64,000 nt of DNA from Mucilaginibacter pineti (GCF_900101875.1 NZ_FNAI01000005.1:124001-188000); one strand, 5' to 3'. Positions 51,950-61,875 are shown, counted from the stretch's first letter. Made by a program: numbers and translations. The notes: a model not told the origin generated them from the sequence alone.

Positions 51950-53857
51950 TTACATGTAAGCCCTTTGGTTTTTACCTTCCATCCAGTTAACAAAGGCGCG
52001 GTTAACAACTTTATTACCGCCAGGGGTTGGGTAATCACCGCTAAAGTACCAGTCACCGGTATGATCGGGACAGGCAATGTGCAGGTTATCCAGTGTTTGA
52101 TAAATCACTTCAACCTTACATTTTATTTCTTTTGGAGTGATAATCTGCGCAATGCGGTCAGATACCTGCTGATCTGTGAACAGCTCATATATAGCCTTTA
52201 CGTAGTTTTGCACCTGTTCCTTAGGCAATTTAATGCTGTCTTTACACTTCTTGTAAACATCAGCAATAATGTCTTCGCGCTTCATTTCCTTTAACAGGCT
52301 GATGGCAGCTTCAAATGCAACAAACTCACCCATACGCGACATATCGATACCATAACAATCCGGATAACGGATCTGCGGTGCCGACGATACCACAACCACC
52401 TTTTTAGGACCAAGCCTGTCCAGGATCTTCAGGATACTTTGTTTTAGCGTAGTACCACGAACAATGGAGTCATCAAGCACAACCAGCGTATCTGCATCCT
52501 TGTTTATTAAACCGTATGTGGTATCATAAACGTGGGCAACCATTTCGCTGCGGTCGGCATCCTGGGTGATAAAGGTACGCAGCTTAACATCCTTAATGGC
52601 TATCTTTTCAACCCTTGGGGCAAGCTTTAATACCTCTGTTAATTCTTCTTCGCTTATCTTATCCTCGCGGTTAAGCAGCTTATCACGCTGGTATTTTTTT
52701 ACGTATTTGTGTACCCCCTCTACCATGCCATAAAAAGCAACTTCGGCAGTATTGGGGATGTAAGAGAATACGGTGTTTTTTATATCATTATCAACCGCGT
52801 TTAATATTTGCGGGCAAAGCAAACGGCCCAGTTGTTTACGCTCGCGGTAAATGGCCGCGTCGCTACCCCTTGAAAAGTAGATACGCTCAAATGAGCAGGC
52901 TTTCTTTTCTTTAGGCTCGCTAAACATATCCTCGGTTATCTTACCGTTCTTTTTAACGATCAAAGCATGACCCGGGCGAATTTCCCTGATCTCTTCAATT
53001 GGTACGTTAAAGGCGGTTTGAATGGCTGGGCGCTCTGATGCTGCAACCACAATCTCATCATTATAATAATAATAAGCCGGGCGTATACCCACCGGGTCGC
53101 GCATTACAAAGGCATCACCATGGCCAAGTATCCCCGCAATGGTGTAACCACCATCCCAGTTCTTGGCAGATTTACGGAGAATTTTGGCAACATCCATATC
53201 ATTGGCTATCAGCTTACTGATCTCCATATTATCGTCCAATCCCTCGCGTTTATACTGGTCAAACAGTCCCTGGTTTTCGGTATCAATAAAGTGGCCCATT
53301 TTTTCGAGCACTGTAATGGTATCGGCTTGTTCCTTGGGGTGCTGTCCCAGGTCGTACAGTTGCTGCAGCAATTCATCAACATTGGTCATGTTAAAGTTAC
53401 CTGCAATAACCAAATTCCTGGTTTGCCAGTTGTTTTGCCTTAAAAATGGATGGCAGCTTTCGATGCTATTTTTACCGTGGGTACCATAACGCAGGTGACC
53501 AAGTAAAACTTCGCCCGTAAAGCTCACATGTTCCTTCAGCCATTCGGCATCGGCCATTCTTTCGGGGGTTTCTTTTTGAATATCCGCGAACTTCTTCTGG
53601 ATATATTCAAAAATGTCAGCAACAGCGTTTGAGGCCATTGAGCGGTGACGGCTTATATAACGCTTACCAGGCTCAATATCCAATTTAATGGTAGCAACAC
53701 CTGCGCCATCCTGGCCCCGGTTATGTTGTTTCTCCATTAAAAGGTAAAGCTTGTTCAGGCCATACAGAGCAGTTCCGTACTTTTTCTGATAAAATGATAG
53801 TGGCTTTAATAAGCGGATAAATGCCACACCGCATTCATGTTTAATCTGATCGCTCAT
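51950..53857 (-). CDS. purF: Amidophosphoribosyltransferase
   Basis: 635 residues, longer than E. coli PurF (505). The class II glutamine amidotransferase nucleophile is C9 after an 8-residue leader (MSDQIKHE-CGVAF), with the QHNRGQDGAG loop near 45; the PRPP-binding motif is VVLDDSIVRGTTLKQS near 460. It makes 5-phosphoribosylamine, the first step of purine synthesis. Many Bacteroidota carry this long form. The second half includes additional C-terminal residues (about 550-635) of unknown role. Monocistronic. Confidence 0.92.
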   Translation of the reverse strand: MSDQIKHECGVAFIRLLKPLSFYQKKYGTALYGLNKLYLLMEKQHNRGQDGAGVATIKLDIEPGKRYISRHRSMASNAVADIFEYIQKKFADIQKETPERMADAEWLKEHVSFTGEVLLGHLRYGTHGKNSIESCHPFLRQNNWQTRNLVIAGNFNMTNVDELLQQLYDLGQHPKEQADTITVLEKMGHFIDTENQGLFDQYKREGLDDNMEISKLIANDMDVAKILRKSAKNWDGGYTIAGILGHGDAFVMRDPVGIRPAYYYYNDEIVVAASERPAIQTAFNVPIEEIREIRPGHALIVKKNGKITEDMFSEPKEKKACSFERIYFSRGSDAAIYRERKQLGRLLCPQILNAVDNDIKNTVFSYIPNTAEVAFYGMVEGVHKYVKKYQRDKLLNREDKISEEELTEVLKLAPRVEKIAIKDVKLRTFITQDADRSEMVAHVYDTTYGLINKDADTLVVLDDSIVRGTTLKQSILKILDRLGPKKVVVVSSAPQIRYPDCYGIDMSRMGEFVAFEAAISLLKEMKREDIIADVYKKCKDSIKLPKEQVQNYVKAIYELFTDQQVSDRIAQIITPKEIKCKVEVIYQTLDNLHIACPDHTGDWYFSGDYPTPGGNKVVNRAFVNWMEGKNQRAYM

Positions 53858-53874
53858 GATTCGGAATGAGGCTG

Positions 53875-53882
53875 CAAAGGTA
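53875..53882 (-). promoter_or_regulatory. purF: Putative -7 box of purF
   Basis: TACCTTTG on the minus strand matches TAnnTTTG exactly and lies 17 bases before the purF ATG. No PurR-type palindrome was recognised nearby. Confidence 0.45.
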
Positions 53883-53986
53883 TCATTTATAATGAACTCT
53901 TTATAAAATCATTTGTCATTAAATAGTAGTTTAAACATTTAAATTAAAATAGACTTAACGGTGTGTTAATTTCTGTATAAAGTGGC

Positions 53987-54093
53987 TTTTGTCTGAACCA
54001 TGATTTACAAGATTTAAGGATTAACATGATTTTGATCCTTGCTAATCAAATCCAATAATCCAACAAATCTGCTTAATCCCGGTTCCGACAAAA
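53987..54093. repeat. Composite intergenic palindromic repeat, copy 3
   Basis: TTTTGTCTGAACC (53987-53999) is mirrored at 54081-54093 with one mismatch; inside are GATTTA/GGATTAA and AATCC words, in the style of the copies at 6642 and 47055. Confidence 0.65.
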
Positions 54094-54097
54094 TCCT

Positions 54098-54125
54098 CAA
54101 AAAAAAATCCGGCTTTACAGCCGGA
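54098..54125 (-). terminator. Intrinsic terminator of amt
   Basis: On the minus strand TCCGGCT (54125-54119) pairs with AGCCGGA (54114-54108) and is followed by a run of nine or more T residues. It lies 40 bases beyond the amt stop. Confidence 0.88.
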
Positions 54126-54164
54126 CTCTCAGGTTTATTTGATTGGTTTGAAATTCGAATTTAA

Positions 54165-55472
54165 TTATAGCCTTTCGCCATGCTGACTGATATCCAGTCC
54201 CATCTCCTCCTCTGCGGCCGATACCCTTAACGGTGAGATCATATCGGTAATTTTCAATAATAACAATGAGCCGAAAAAAGCAAAGATAGACACGCAAACA
54301 AGCGCTACCAATTGCACCAGGAACAGGTGTGTTTCGCCAAAAAACAGTCCGTTGCCGGTAGTGTTATTAGCATTTACATGCTGACTGGCAAATACGCCGG
54401 TCAACAACATACCCACCATACCACCAACGCCGTGGCAAGGGAATACGTCAAGCGTATCATCAATAGAAGTACGCGTACGCCATTCAACCACCAGATTACT
54501 CACTACTGCCGATATAATCCCGATAGCCAGTGAATGCGGCACCGATACAAAGCCCGCAGCCGGGGTAATGGCAACCAAACCCACAACAGCACCGATACAG
54601 GTACCCATTGCCGATGGTTTACGGCCTCTTAACATATCAAAAAATATCCAGGTAACACCGGCCGCTGCCGATGCTGTAGTGCTGGTAGCCAAAGCCGTTA
54701 CCGCCAAAGCATTTGCACCAAAGGCCGAACCCGCGTTAAAGCCAAACCAGCCAAACCACAACAAACCGGTACCTATCATTACATAGGTGATACGGGCCGG
54801 GGCATGGTTAGCATCATTACGGCGTTTTAAATATAATGCCGATGCAAGAGCAGCCCATCCGGCGCTCATGTGTACTACAGTACCGCCGGCAAAGTCAAGC
54901 ACGCCAAATTTGGCAAGTATGCCATCCGGGTGCCAGGTGCAATGCGCCAAAGGCGAGAATATGAAGATGGAAAACAATACCAGGAAAATGATATATGAGT
55001 TAAACCTGATTCGTTCGGCAAAAGCTCCTGTAATAAGCGCCGGGGTAATAATGGCAAACTTAAGCTGGTACATGGCAAACAACAGCAAAGGTATGGTTGG
55101 CGCGGCTTTCCAGGTGGCGTTGCCCAACATCCCCTTCATCATAAAAAAGGTTGCCGGGTTACCAATTATACCATGAAAACTATCACCAAATGCCAAACTA
55201 AAACCAAATATGCCCCATAGTACCGTGATAATGACCATACAAACAATACTTTGCAGCATTGTAGAGATCACGTTTTTTTTGTTCACCATACCGCCATAGA
55301 AGAAGGCCAGTCCGGGTGTCATAATCAGCACAAGGGCGGTTGACATGAGCATCCAGGCTATATCCCCGGTATTAAAATTGGGGTGACCGGAATTTTTAAA
55401 CTCAACCGATGGAAAAACAAAAGTTAGGGTAAGAATTATTAGAATAATTAAGAAAGGAATATACCGTTTCAT
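54165..55472 (-). CDS. amt: Ammonium transporter
   Basis: 435 residues, 11-12 membrane segments (E. coli AmtB 428). PGLAFFYGGMVNKKNVISTM in the first core helix, DFAGGTVVHMSAGWAALASAL with the first twin histidine, and FPCHGVGGMVGMLLTG with the second histidine are all present. Conducts ammonium/ammonia inward across the inner membrane. An N-terminal leader helix is present. No glnK/PII gene adjoins it here, unlike many amtB loci; it lies 106 bases downstream of nuoN and is probably separate. Confidence 0.95.
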   Translation of the reverse strand: MKRYIPFLIILIILTLTFVFPSVEFKNSGHPNFNTGDIAWMLMSTALVLIMTPGLAFFYGGMVNKKNVISTMLQSIVCMVIITVLWGIFGFSLAFGDSFHGIIGNPATFFMMKGMLGNATWKAAPTIPLLLFAMYQLKFAIITPALITGAFAERIRFNSYIIFLVLFSIFIFSPLAHCTWHPDGILAKFGVLDFAGGTVVHMSAGWAALASALYLKRRNDANHAPARITYVMIGTGLLWFGWFGFNAGSAFGANALAVTALATSTTASAAAGVTWIFFDMLRGRKPSAMGTCIGAVVGLVAITPAAGFVSVPHSLAIGIISAVVSNLVVEWRTRTSIDDTLDVFPCHGVGGMVGMLLTGVFASQHVNANNTTGNGLFFGETHLFLVQLVALVCVSIFAFFGSLLLLKITDMISPLRVSAAEEEMGLDISQHGERL

Positions 55473-55531
55473 TAAGTTTTAGAATATTACGTATCAAAAA
55501 GGGCCTGAAAGTATGATTTTTATTATAAAAA

Positions 55532-55545
55532 AACGAATAATCGTT
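55532..55545. promoter_or_regulatory. Small palindrome upstream of amt
   Basis: AACGAATAATCGTT has 5-base arms (AACGA/TCGTT) around 4 bases, 60 bases upstream of the amt ATG. A weak candidate for a nitrogen-regulator site. Confidence 0.25.
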
Positions 55546-55578
55546 GATTTTTATTTAAAATAATACCAAACAAAACAA

Positions 55579-57078
55579 TTACAGGTACTTAATAACGAAA
55601 TTTGGGAATATTCCTAATAAAACAAGCACAAAACTTATTACCACTGCTAAAATTAAAGGATTATAGTCTTTTTTATAGGTAATTTCAGAAATATCTGCTC
55701 GTTTCAGAAATAAATTAAGCGGAATTTTGATATAGTAAAAAAGCGACACCACTGTAGTTAAAGCCCCCGTGCCCATCAGCAGCACCAGCCATATATTGTG
55801 CGATTGCTGATAAATGTTGTACACCGCCGAAAATACAAACAGTTTACCTGTAAAGCCGGCGCTCACCGGCAAACCGGTTAACGATACCAATATTATGGTA
55901 AAACAAACACCCGCAACCGGGTATTTAAGGCCAAGCCCTTTGTACCCATCCATATTATCAACACCGGCAACATTGCTGAAATAGGTGGCCAGCACCAGCG
56001 CGCCAATATTTGCCAGGGCATAAACAAACAGGTAATAAGTTAAGGCTGATAAACCCTGCTGATTCAGGATTAAAACTGACATCAGTGCGAAACCTGTATG
56101 CCCAATACTGGAATAGGCCAGCATCCGTTTAACGTTACTTTGTATTACGGCAGCGAAATTTCCTGCTATCATGGTAACAATGCTCGCTACGGCCAGTATG
56201 ATAGACAGATCAAACCCCGTCCATTTGCCCAACAGCAGAAATGGCGGCAAAAAGTTAAACAACAGCGCGAACGCTCCTATTTTAGGTACAGTAGAAAGAT
56301 AAGCGGTAACCGGCGTTGGCGCACCCTGGTACACATCGGGCACCCAAAAATGAATGGGAACAAAGGATAATTTAAACCCAATACCCACCAGCACTAAAAT
56401 TACCGCGAAGGATGAGCTTATGGTATTTACTTTACTTAGCTGATCTATAAAACCAGCTGAAAAAAGATCAAGTGAACCGCTAAAGCCATACAACAACGAG
56501 ATGCCATACAGCATAATTGCCGAGGATGCCGCGCCAAACAGTACATATTTTAAACCGGCCTCGGTACTAAAGGCGTTCTCGGTACGGTAGGCTACCATAA
56601 GGTATGACGCGATGGATACAATTTCTATAGCAAGGTATATGGAAAGCAGGTTAACCGCCATCACCATCAGGTGCAGACCAAATATGGATGCGATGGTAAT
56701 GGTGTAAAGATCGGCCAATCCTTTCTGATGACTGCTCAGTTTATCGTCCCAGGTAAAATACAGCAGCAGGATAAACGCCAGCAGATCAATAATCAGCTTA
56801 AAGAATACCCCACCGCGACTAAGCAGCAGCATATTGGTAAATATCAAATGCGGCCCATCCAATATTAATGCAACCTGTTGCAAATCCTTAAACATTACAA
56901 CAACAATACCTGCACACGCCACAATACGGCAAAGGGTGGTAGACGTTTTACCAAAAATCAGATCGGTTATTAAAACGATGAGGAACAGCGCACCCAGGTA
57001 AATTTCGGGCATAAAAAACCGGATGCTATCGAAAACATTATTTAACTGAACTGATATGTGCGGCAGCAGATCGTGCAT
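55579..57078 (-). CDS. nuoN: NADH-quinone oxidoreductase subunit N
   Basis: 499 residues (E. coli 485), about 14 membrane segments. MRP-antiporter-like core: VPIHFWVPDVYQGAPTPVTAYLSTVPKIGAFALL and NVKRMLAYSSIGHTGFALM, with membrane glutamate/lysine residues for proton pumping. Last gene of the nuo operon, six bases after nuoM. No strong terminator was recognised between it and amt. Confidence 0.96.
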   Translation of the reverse strand: MHDLLPHISVQLNNVFDSIRFFMPEIYLGALFLIVLITDLIFGKTSTTLCRIVACAGIVVVMFKDLQQVALILDGPHLIFTNMLLLSRGGVFFKLIIDLLAFILLLYFTWDDKLSSHQKGLADLYTITIASIFGLHLMVMAVNLLSIYLAIEIVSIASYLMVAYRTENAFSTEAGLKYVLFGAASSAIMLYGISLLYGFSGSLDLFSAGFIDQLSKVNTISSSFAVILVLVGIGFKLSFVPIHFWVPDVYQGAPTPVTAYLSTVPKIGAFALLFNFLPPFLLLGKWTGFDLSIILAVASIVTMIAGNFAAVIQSNVKRMLAYSSIGHTGFALMSVLILNQQGLSALTYYLFVYALANIGALVLATYFSNVAGVDNMDGYKGLGLKYPVAGVCFTIILVSLTGLPVSAGFTGKLFVFSAVYNIYQQSHNIWLVLLMGTGALTTVVSLFYYIKIPLNLFLKRADISEITYKKDYNPLILAVVISFVLVLLGIFPNFVIKYL

Positions 57079-57084
57079 TTATGG

Positions 57085-58689
57085 TTATTTAGCTTGTAAA
57101 AACTGGATAAGTGCAAGTACCGAATCGTTAACCTTATCAAACACCAACGAAGGCATTATACCTAACACCAAAGCTATTATAGCCAGTGGCGCAAGGGTAA
57201 GTTTTTCGCGCAGGTTAAGATCAACAAGGGCTGTTTTCCAAACGTCGCCCCCTTTTAACGACTCCTGACCAAAAAACATGCGCTGCAGCGTCCACAAAAA
57301 ATAGGCTGCCCCAAGCAGGATACCCAGTGTACCGCAAATGGCCATCCAATAAGGTAAAAGCCCGTTTACGTTGTGCGATTTAAATGTACCAGCCAATGTA
57401 AATGCCTCGGCCACAAATGCCGAAAAGCCCGGCAACCCTAACGATGCAAAAAAGGCGATCATTACAAAAGCCGTATATTTTGGCATCAAGTTCCCTAACC
57501 CACGGAAGTGGTTAATACCCCTGTCATGCACACGATTGTACAATACACCAACTAAAAAGAACAGCATGGTTGATAAAAACCCGTGACTTACCATTTGCAT
57601 TACCGCGCCGCTAACCCCCTCGGCTGTTTGTGAAGCGATGCCCAGCAGTACAAAGCCCATGTGCGATACAGATGAATAAGCGATCATCCGTTTCAGGTCT
57701 TTTTGAGCCAGCGCATTGAACGCGCCGTATAATATCGAGATAACCCCAAGCAAACCAATCCAGAACGCATGGTTTGTAGCCACATCCGGAAAAATGCCAA
57801 TACAGATGCGAATGATGCCATAGCCGCCTATTTTTAGCAGGATACCTGCTAATATAATAGATACAGGGGTAGGCGCTTCCACGTGCGCATCGGGTAGCCA
57901 GGTGTGCAGTGGTACAACGGGAACTTTAATAGCAAATGCTATGAACAACACCACAAAGCCAACCGTACGGGCAGGCATACCCAGTATGGTTTGATGCGCG
58001 GCAATGGAAAATACCGAATTGCCGCTGTAATTGGCCGGGTTCATCATTTGTACAATGTTGAAAGTATGGTTGCCCGTTGCCGGATCTGTTACCGAAAGGT
58101 ATAAGCCCACCATCACCAGCAGCATAAACACCGAGCCGAATAGCGTATAAAGGAAAAATTTGATAGCTGCGTACTCCCTGCGTGCACCGCCCCACATACC
58201 AATTAGGAAATACAGCGGCAGCAGCATCAGTTCATAAAACATATAAAACAGGAAGAAATCCAACGCGCAAAACACACCGACAACTGCCATATCCAACAGT
58301 AAAAATAACAGGAAGAAGCCTTTGAGGTTGCTCTTTATTTCCCAGGTAGCCAGCGTTGCGATGACCATTACCAGCGATGTCATTACCAGCAGCGTGATAG
58401 ATATGCCATCGATACCTACAAAATAGTCGATCTGCATTTTGCCGAAACTGCCCAGGTTAAGGGAGATCCAGGGGAGCTTTTGCACAAACTGAAACTGATC
58501 TTCGTGATTGATACCGCCAAAATTTGCACCCGTTTTAAAGTTAAGGTACATCCAAATACTGATACCCAGTTGAATTAAAGTAGCCAGCAGAGTTATATAT
58601 TTAAAGCTGTTGCGCAATGATGATGGCAGCAGCATAATGATAATGCCAAAGAGTACAGGTATAAATATGAGTAAGGTTAATATATTCAT
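57085..58689 (-). CDS. nuoM: NADH-quinone oxidoreductase subunit M
   Basis: 534 residues (E. coli 509). Landmarks: GIDGISITLLVMTSLVMVIATLA, FFLFYMFYELMLLPLYFLIGMWGG with the key glutamate, VPLHTWLPDAHVEAPTPVSIILAG and KDLKRMIAYSSVSHMGFVLLG. One of three antiporter-like proton-pumping subunits of complex I. It starts five bases after nuoL ends. Confidence 0.97.
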   Translation of the reverse strand: MNILTLLIFIPVLFGIIIMLLPSSLRNSFKYITLLATLIQLGISIWMYLNFKTGANFGGINHEDQFQFVQKLPWISLNLGSFGKMQIDYFVGIDGISITLLVMTSLVMVIATLATWEIKSNLKGFFLLFLLLDMAVVGVFCALDFFLFYMFYELMLLPLYFLIGMWGGARREYAAIKFFLYTLFGSVFMLLVMVGLYLSVTDPATGNHTFNIVQMMNPANYSGNSVFSIAAHQTILGMPARTVGFVVLFIAFAIKVPVVPLHTWLPDAHVEAPTPVSIILAGILLKIGGYGIIRICIGIFPDVATNHAFWIGLLGVISILYGAFNALAQKDLKRMIAYSSVSHMGFVLLGIASQTAEGVSGAVMQMVSHGFLSTMLFFLVGVLYNRVHDRGINHFRGLGNLMPKYTAFVMIAFFASLGLPGFSAFVAEAFTLAGTFKSHNVNGLLPYWMAICGTLGILLGAAYFLWTLQRMFFGQESLKGGDVWKTALVDLNLREKLTLAPLAIIALVLGIMPSLVFDKVNDSVLALIQFLQAK

Positions 58690-58694
58690 CAGGT

Positions 58695-60755
58695 TTATAT
58701 CAGTATTTTTAAAATGAACAGCGCCAGCACAATCAGCAGCATACTAAACAGGTAGTACTGCACTTTTCCGTTTTGAAATTTACGCGCAAAATTGCCAATA
58801 CTTTGCACTATAGATGCCATTAAATGCAAAAAGCCATCAACAATATTCCTATCCGTCCACATGGCCAGTTTGGCAATGTAACCGCTGGTATGGGCTAATA
58901 AGTGGATAAAGCCATCGATAATACGACGATCGAACCTGAAACAGGCCCGGCATAAAAGTAATATTGGTTTTATAATAATGCGATTATAAATAGCATCAAA
59001 ATACCATTGATTATATGATAATTGATAAAACAATCCGGTTTGCGGGAACAGGGCGGTTTTAGGTTTTGAATAAATAGTGAAAGCGAAAAACATCACACCT
59101 AAACTCACCACATTTACAGCAACGGGAATAATAAGGTTATAAATACTTTCGAACTTAGTGAGGCGCGAAATATTAAGCCCATTGAACAACCAGGCATGTT
59201 CATACGATAGCGGATTGATAGAGAACAGCGGGAACAGACAGCAAACAGCCAATAATATAAGCGGGAGCTTATACTGCCAGCCGCCATCGGTAATGTGTTC
59301 CTTTATGTTCGGGACGATATTTAGCAACCTGAACTCGCCGAAGAATACTTTTACAATTAACCTTACTACATAAAAAGCCGTAAGCCAACTGGTGAGTAAC
59401 GCCGTTAGCGGGATAATTTTAAACCAAATACTTTTGCCGTCGCTCCATTCAAAGGCCTGGATCAGGATACCATCTTTCGACAGATAGCCCGATGTAAGCG
59501 GCAAACCTATCAGCGCCAGTCCGGCAATAACGGCTGTAATAAAAGTAAGCGGCAGTCTTTTGCGCAACCCACCCATTAGCGAAATATCCTGCGGATCGAT
59601 ATCCAGGTTATTATCGTCCTTAATGTGCTGCATTTGATGGATAACAATACCGGCCACCAAAAATAACAGACACTTAAAAAACGCGTGCGTAGCCAAATGG
59701 AACAGCGACGAGGAATAAGCCCCCACCCCCATCGCCAGGATCATAAACCCTAACTGCGATATGGTGGAGTAAGCTAAAATACGTTTCAGATCATTTTGGG
59801 TAAGCGCGATGGTTGCCGCCATAAAAGCCGTAAAGCAGCCTATACAGGCCAGCGCCGTTAACTCTGTTTGGGTGAACATTGGATAAACCCGGCCTAACAG
59901 GAAAACACCCGCCGCCACCATTGTAGCCGCATGAATAAGCGCCGAAACCGATGTTGGTCCCTCCATGGCATCTGGCAGCCAGGTATGCAATGGAAATTGC
60001 GCGGATTTAGCAGCTACGGCCATAAAAATACCCGCGCAGGCTATGTATTGCCAAATGACGGGCAAGGTGCCCGTTGGTGCAATCCACAAATCGTTATTTA
60101 CAACAGATTGTGAAATTAGTCCTTTTTCGGCAAAAAGGGTAACGATATCGAAAGTGTGATATTGGGTAAACAGGATAATAATGGCTGATAACAAACCTAT
60201 ATCCCCTATCCTGTTTATAATAAAAGCTTTTTTATTGGCTTGTACTGCCTTATCCCTCGTAAACCAAAAACCGATAAGCAGGTACGATGAAAAACCCACC
60301 AACTCCCAAAACGCGTAGAACAGTACCAGGCTATCAACCACAACCAAAGCCAGCATACTGAAACAGAAGAAACTGAGGTAAGTAAAGTAACGGCTGTACC
60401 TGTCGTCATGCTTCATGTAGGCGGTGGAGTAAATATGCACCGGCAACGCGATAACCGAAACCAGCAGTAACAGCAATACCGATAGGTTATTTAACAATAT
60501 CCCCGCGAAAACTTTAGTGCTGCCAATGGTAAACCAAACCTGCTGTGTATGAATGTCATGGTTATTCCAAATGCCTGCAAATACTTTAGCCGCCAAAACA
60601 CAACTTCCCAAAATGGCCAATGCCGATACCCAGCCCGCCACCTTACTTTTTACCGGCAGGCAAAAGTTTACCAAAGCAGCAAGCAGCGGCAATGCCACAG
60701 CTGCAATAGTACAGGTGATAAGGATGCTATCTTGATATGGTAGTAGGTTGTTCAA
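58695..60755 (-). CDS. nuoL: NADH-quinone oxidoreductase subunit L
   Basis: 686 residues (E. coli 613). Core VLFYAFWELVGFSSYLLIGFWF, FPLHTWLPDAMEGPTSVSALIHAATMVAAG and NDLKRILAYSTISQLGFMILA, with a C-terminal lateral helix that braces nuoM/N; the final segment ends in a membrane helix. The start codon is TTG at 60755, overlapping the stop (TGA) of the inserted gene upstream; no ATG exists before the conserved region, so TTG is accepted. nuoI in this operon also starts with TTG. Confidence 0.96.
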   Translation of the reverse strand: MNNLLPYQDSILITCTIAAVALPLLAALVNFCLPVKSKVAGWVSALAILGSCVLAAKVFAGIWNNHDIHTQQVWFTIGSTKVFAGILLNNLSVLLLLLVSVIALPVHIYSTAYMKHDDRYSRYFTYLSFFCFSMLALVVVDSLVLFYAFWELVGFSSYLLIGFWFTRDKAVQANKKAFIINRIGDIGLLSAIIILFTQYHTFDIVTLFAEKGLISQSVVNNDLWIAPTGTLPVIWQYIACAGIFMAVAAKSAQFPLHTWLPDAMEGPTSVSALIHAATMVAAGVFLLGRVYPMFTQTELTALACIGCFTAFMAATIALTQNDLKRILAYSTISQLGFMILAMGVGAYSSSLFHLATHAFFKCLLFLVAGIVIHQMQHIKDDNNLDIDPQDISLMGGLRKRLPLTFITAVIAGLALIGLPLTSGYLSKDGILIQAFEWSDGKSIWFKIIPLTALLTSWLTAFYVVRLIVKVFFGEFRLLNIVPNIKEHITDGGWQYKLPLILLAVCCLFPLFSINPLSYEHAWLFNGLNISRLTKFESIYNLIIPVAVNVVSLGVMFFAFTIYSKPKTALFPQTGLFYQLSYNQWYFDAIYNRIIIKPILLLCRACFRFDRRIIDGFIHLLAHTSGYIAKLAMWTDRNIVDGFLHLMASIVQSIGNFARKFQNGKVQYYLFSMLLIVLALFILKILI

Positions 60756-61567
60756 TTTTGTTTATTTGTTTCAATACTTAACATAGCAGGAAATATACTA
60801 ACACCTTTGTTTTCCCGCCTGCTAAAGCTCAGTGTTTTAATATCGTTTGAAAAATCATATATAGCTTTTATTCGGTCTTTATTAGTTGGATAGTATATTT
60901 CACCGTTTACAGTGTTCATATAAAGTAAAGCGCTATCGTCGTTTTTATTAGCATCCAAATAAGCCTTATATTCTTTAGAAATCGCACCAAATTTCTTTTG
61001 ATAACTTTTAACTGCACCTGTGGTTGTAACTATGATTATTACATCATGAGTTAAAGATGTTTCAAACGAGTTTTTATCCTTTTTTAAAACATTAATGCTA
61101 ATGATATTTTCGGGATTGATTTTATCTGCTTCCTTCTTCGTTAACGGCTCGCCATCTACCACATATGTGGAACTATCACTATTACCAGAAACAGAACTAC
61201 TTAGCGCATGATTGTATTGCTGTTCTTTTGCGGTATCCAAAGCGATGCTGGCAGGGTTTAGTGATGCATCAAGAACTTTTTGACCCGCTTTCGTTTTTAT
61301 AAAATACGCTCCGTTTTGCCCTTTAGTCCCAAACATTTGTTGCGCATCAGATATTTTAATAATAGAAAACTCTTGAATGTCGTCAGGTTTAATACTACTT
61401 AACTTACCGGTAAAAACGTTTCCATCAACTTCAATATAAGCCTTTCCGCTTTTAATAGTTGCATCACGAAGTACAAGCTTGCCTCCTGAAACATACATAG
61501 TATCCCTATGTTGCGCAATAGCGACGGTAGAAATCAATAAACAAATAATGGTAAAAATCTTTCTCAT
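60752..61567 (-). CDS. Secreted TonB-plug-like repeat protein inserted between nuoK and nuoL
   Basis: 271 residues from ATG 61567 (GTG at 61570 also in frame). Signal peptide (MRKIFTIICLLISTVAIAQ). Two plug-like repeats follow: residues about 44-92 (YIEVDGNVF, DDIQEFSIIKISDAQQMFG, GQNGAYFIKTK) and about 135-182 (YVVDGEPLTKKEADKINPEN, IISINVLKK, DVIIIVTT), echoing the VDGxxL...DIxSIxVLK...GVIxITTK pattern of TonB-receptor plugs. No barrel is present. It touches nuoK by TGATG and nuoL by TTGA, so it is translated within the operon. No link to complex I is known to me. Confidence 0.75.
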   Translation of the reverse strand: MRKIFTIICLLISTVAIAQHRDTMYVSGGKLVLRDATIKSGKAYIEVDGNVFTGKLSSIKPDDIQEFSIIKISDAQQMFGTKGQNGAYFIKTKAGQKVLDASLNPASIALDTAKEQQYNHALSSSVSGNSDSSTYVVDGEPLTKKEADKINPENIISINVLKKDKNSFETSLTHDVIIIVTTTGAVKSYQKKFGAISKEYKAYLDANKNDDSALLYMNTVNGEIYYPTNKDRIKAIYDFSNDIKTLSFSRRENKGVSIFPAMLSIETNKQN

Positions 61568-61875
61568 CACTCGTCCCTCAGTTTATCAATCCGGCCCGGA
61601 TCGATGGTTTTATATTTGCGATATACGTTAAGGATTATTGCCAGTGCTACCGCTGTTGTGGCTGCTGCAAGCACTATGGCAAATAGAGCGAAAATTTGCC
61701 CCCCGTTGTTTACCCTGTCGTATTTACCAAAGGCAACCATGTTTAATATAGCGGCGTTCAGGATCAATTCTATACCTATTAATATCTGGATGGCGTTTTG
61801 TTTGGATACGATCATGTATAAGCCTGTACAAAACAGTACAGCGCTTACTATCATAAAATCGGTTAATGTGATCAT
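61567..61875 (-). CDS. nuoK: NADH-quinone oxidoreductase subunit K
   Basis: 102 residues, three membrane helices (E. coli 100). Conserved membrane glutamates are visible in LIGIELILNAAILNMVAFG, part of the proton path. Overlaps nuoJ by four bases upstream, and its TGA shares one base with the ATG of the inserted gene downstream. Confidence 0.96.
   Translation of the reverse strand: MITLTDFMIVSAVLFCTGLYMIVSKQNAIQILIGIELILNAAILNMVAFGKYDRVNNGGQIFALFAIVLAAATTAVALAIILNVYRKYKTIDPGRIDKLRDE

Larger units (their letters stand above)
53858..54164. other. Intergenic region between purF and amt
   Basis: 307 bases without a gene. It holds a -7 box for purF (TACCTTTG on the minus strand, 53882-53875; no clear -33 TTTG), the palindromic repeat at 53987-54093 and the amt terminator at 54098-54125. 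Confidence 0.6.

Noticed and set aside
54787..55176. 129-codon plus-strand frame
   Set aside because: Antisense to amt, where membrane-helix codons give long open frames in the complementary strand.
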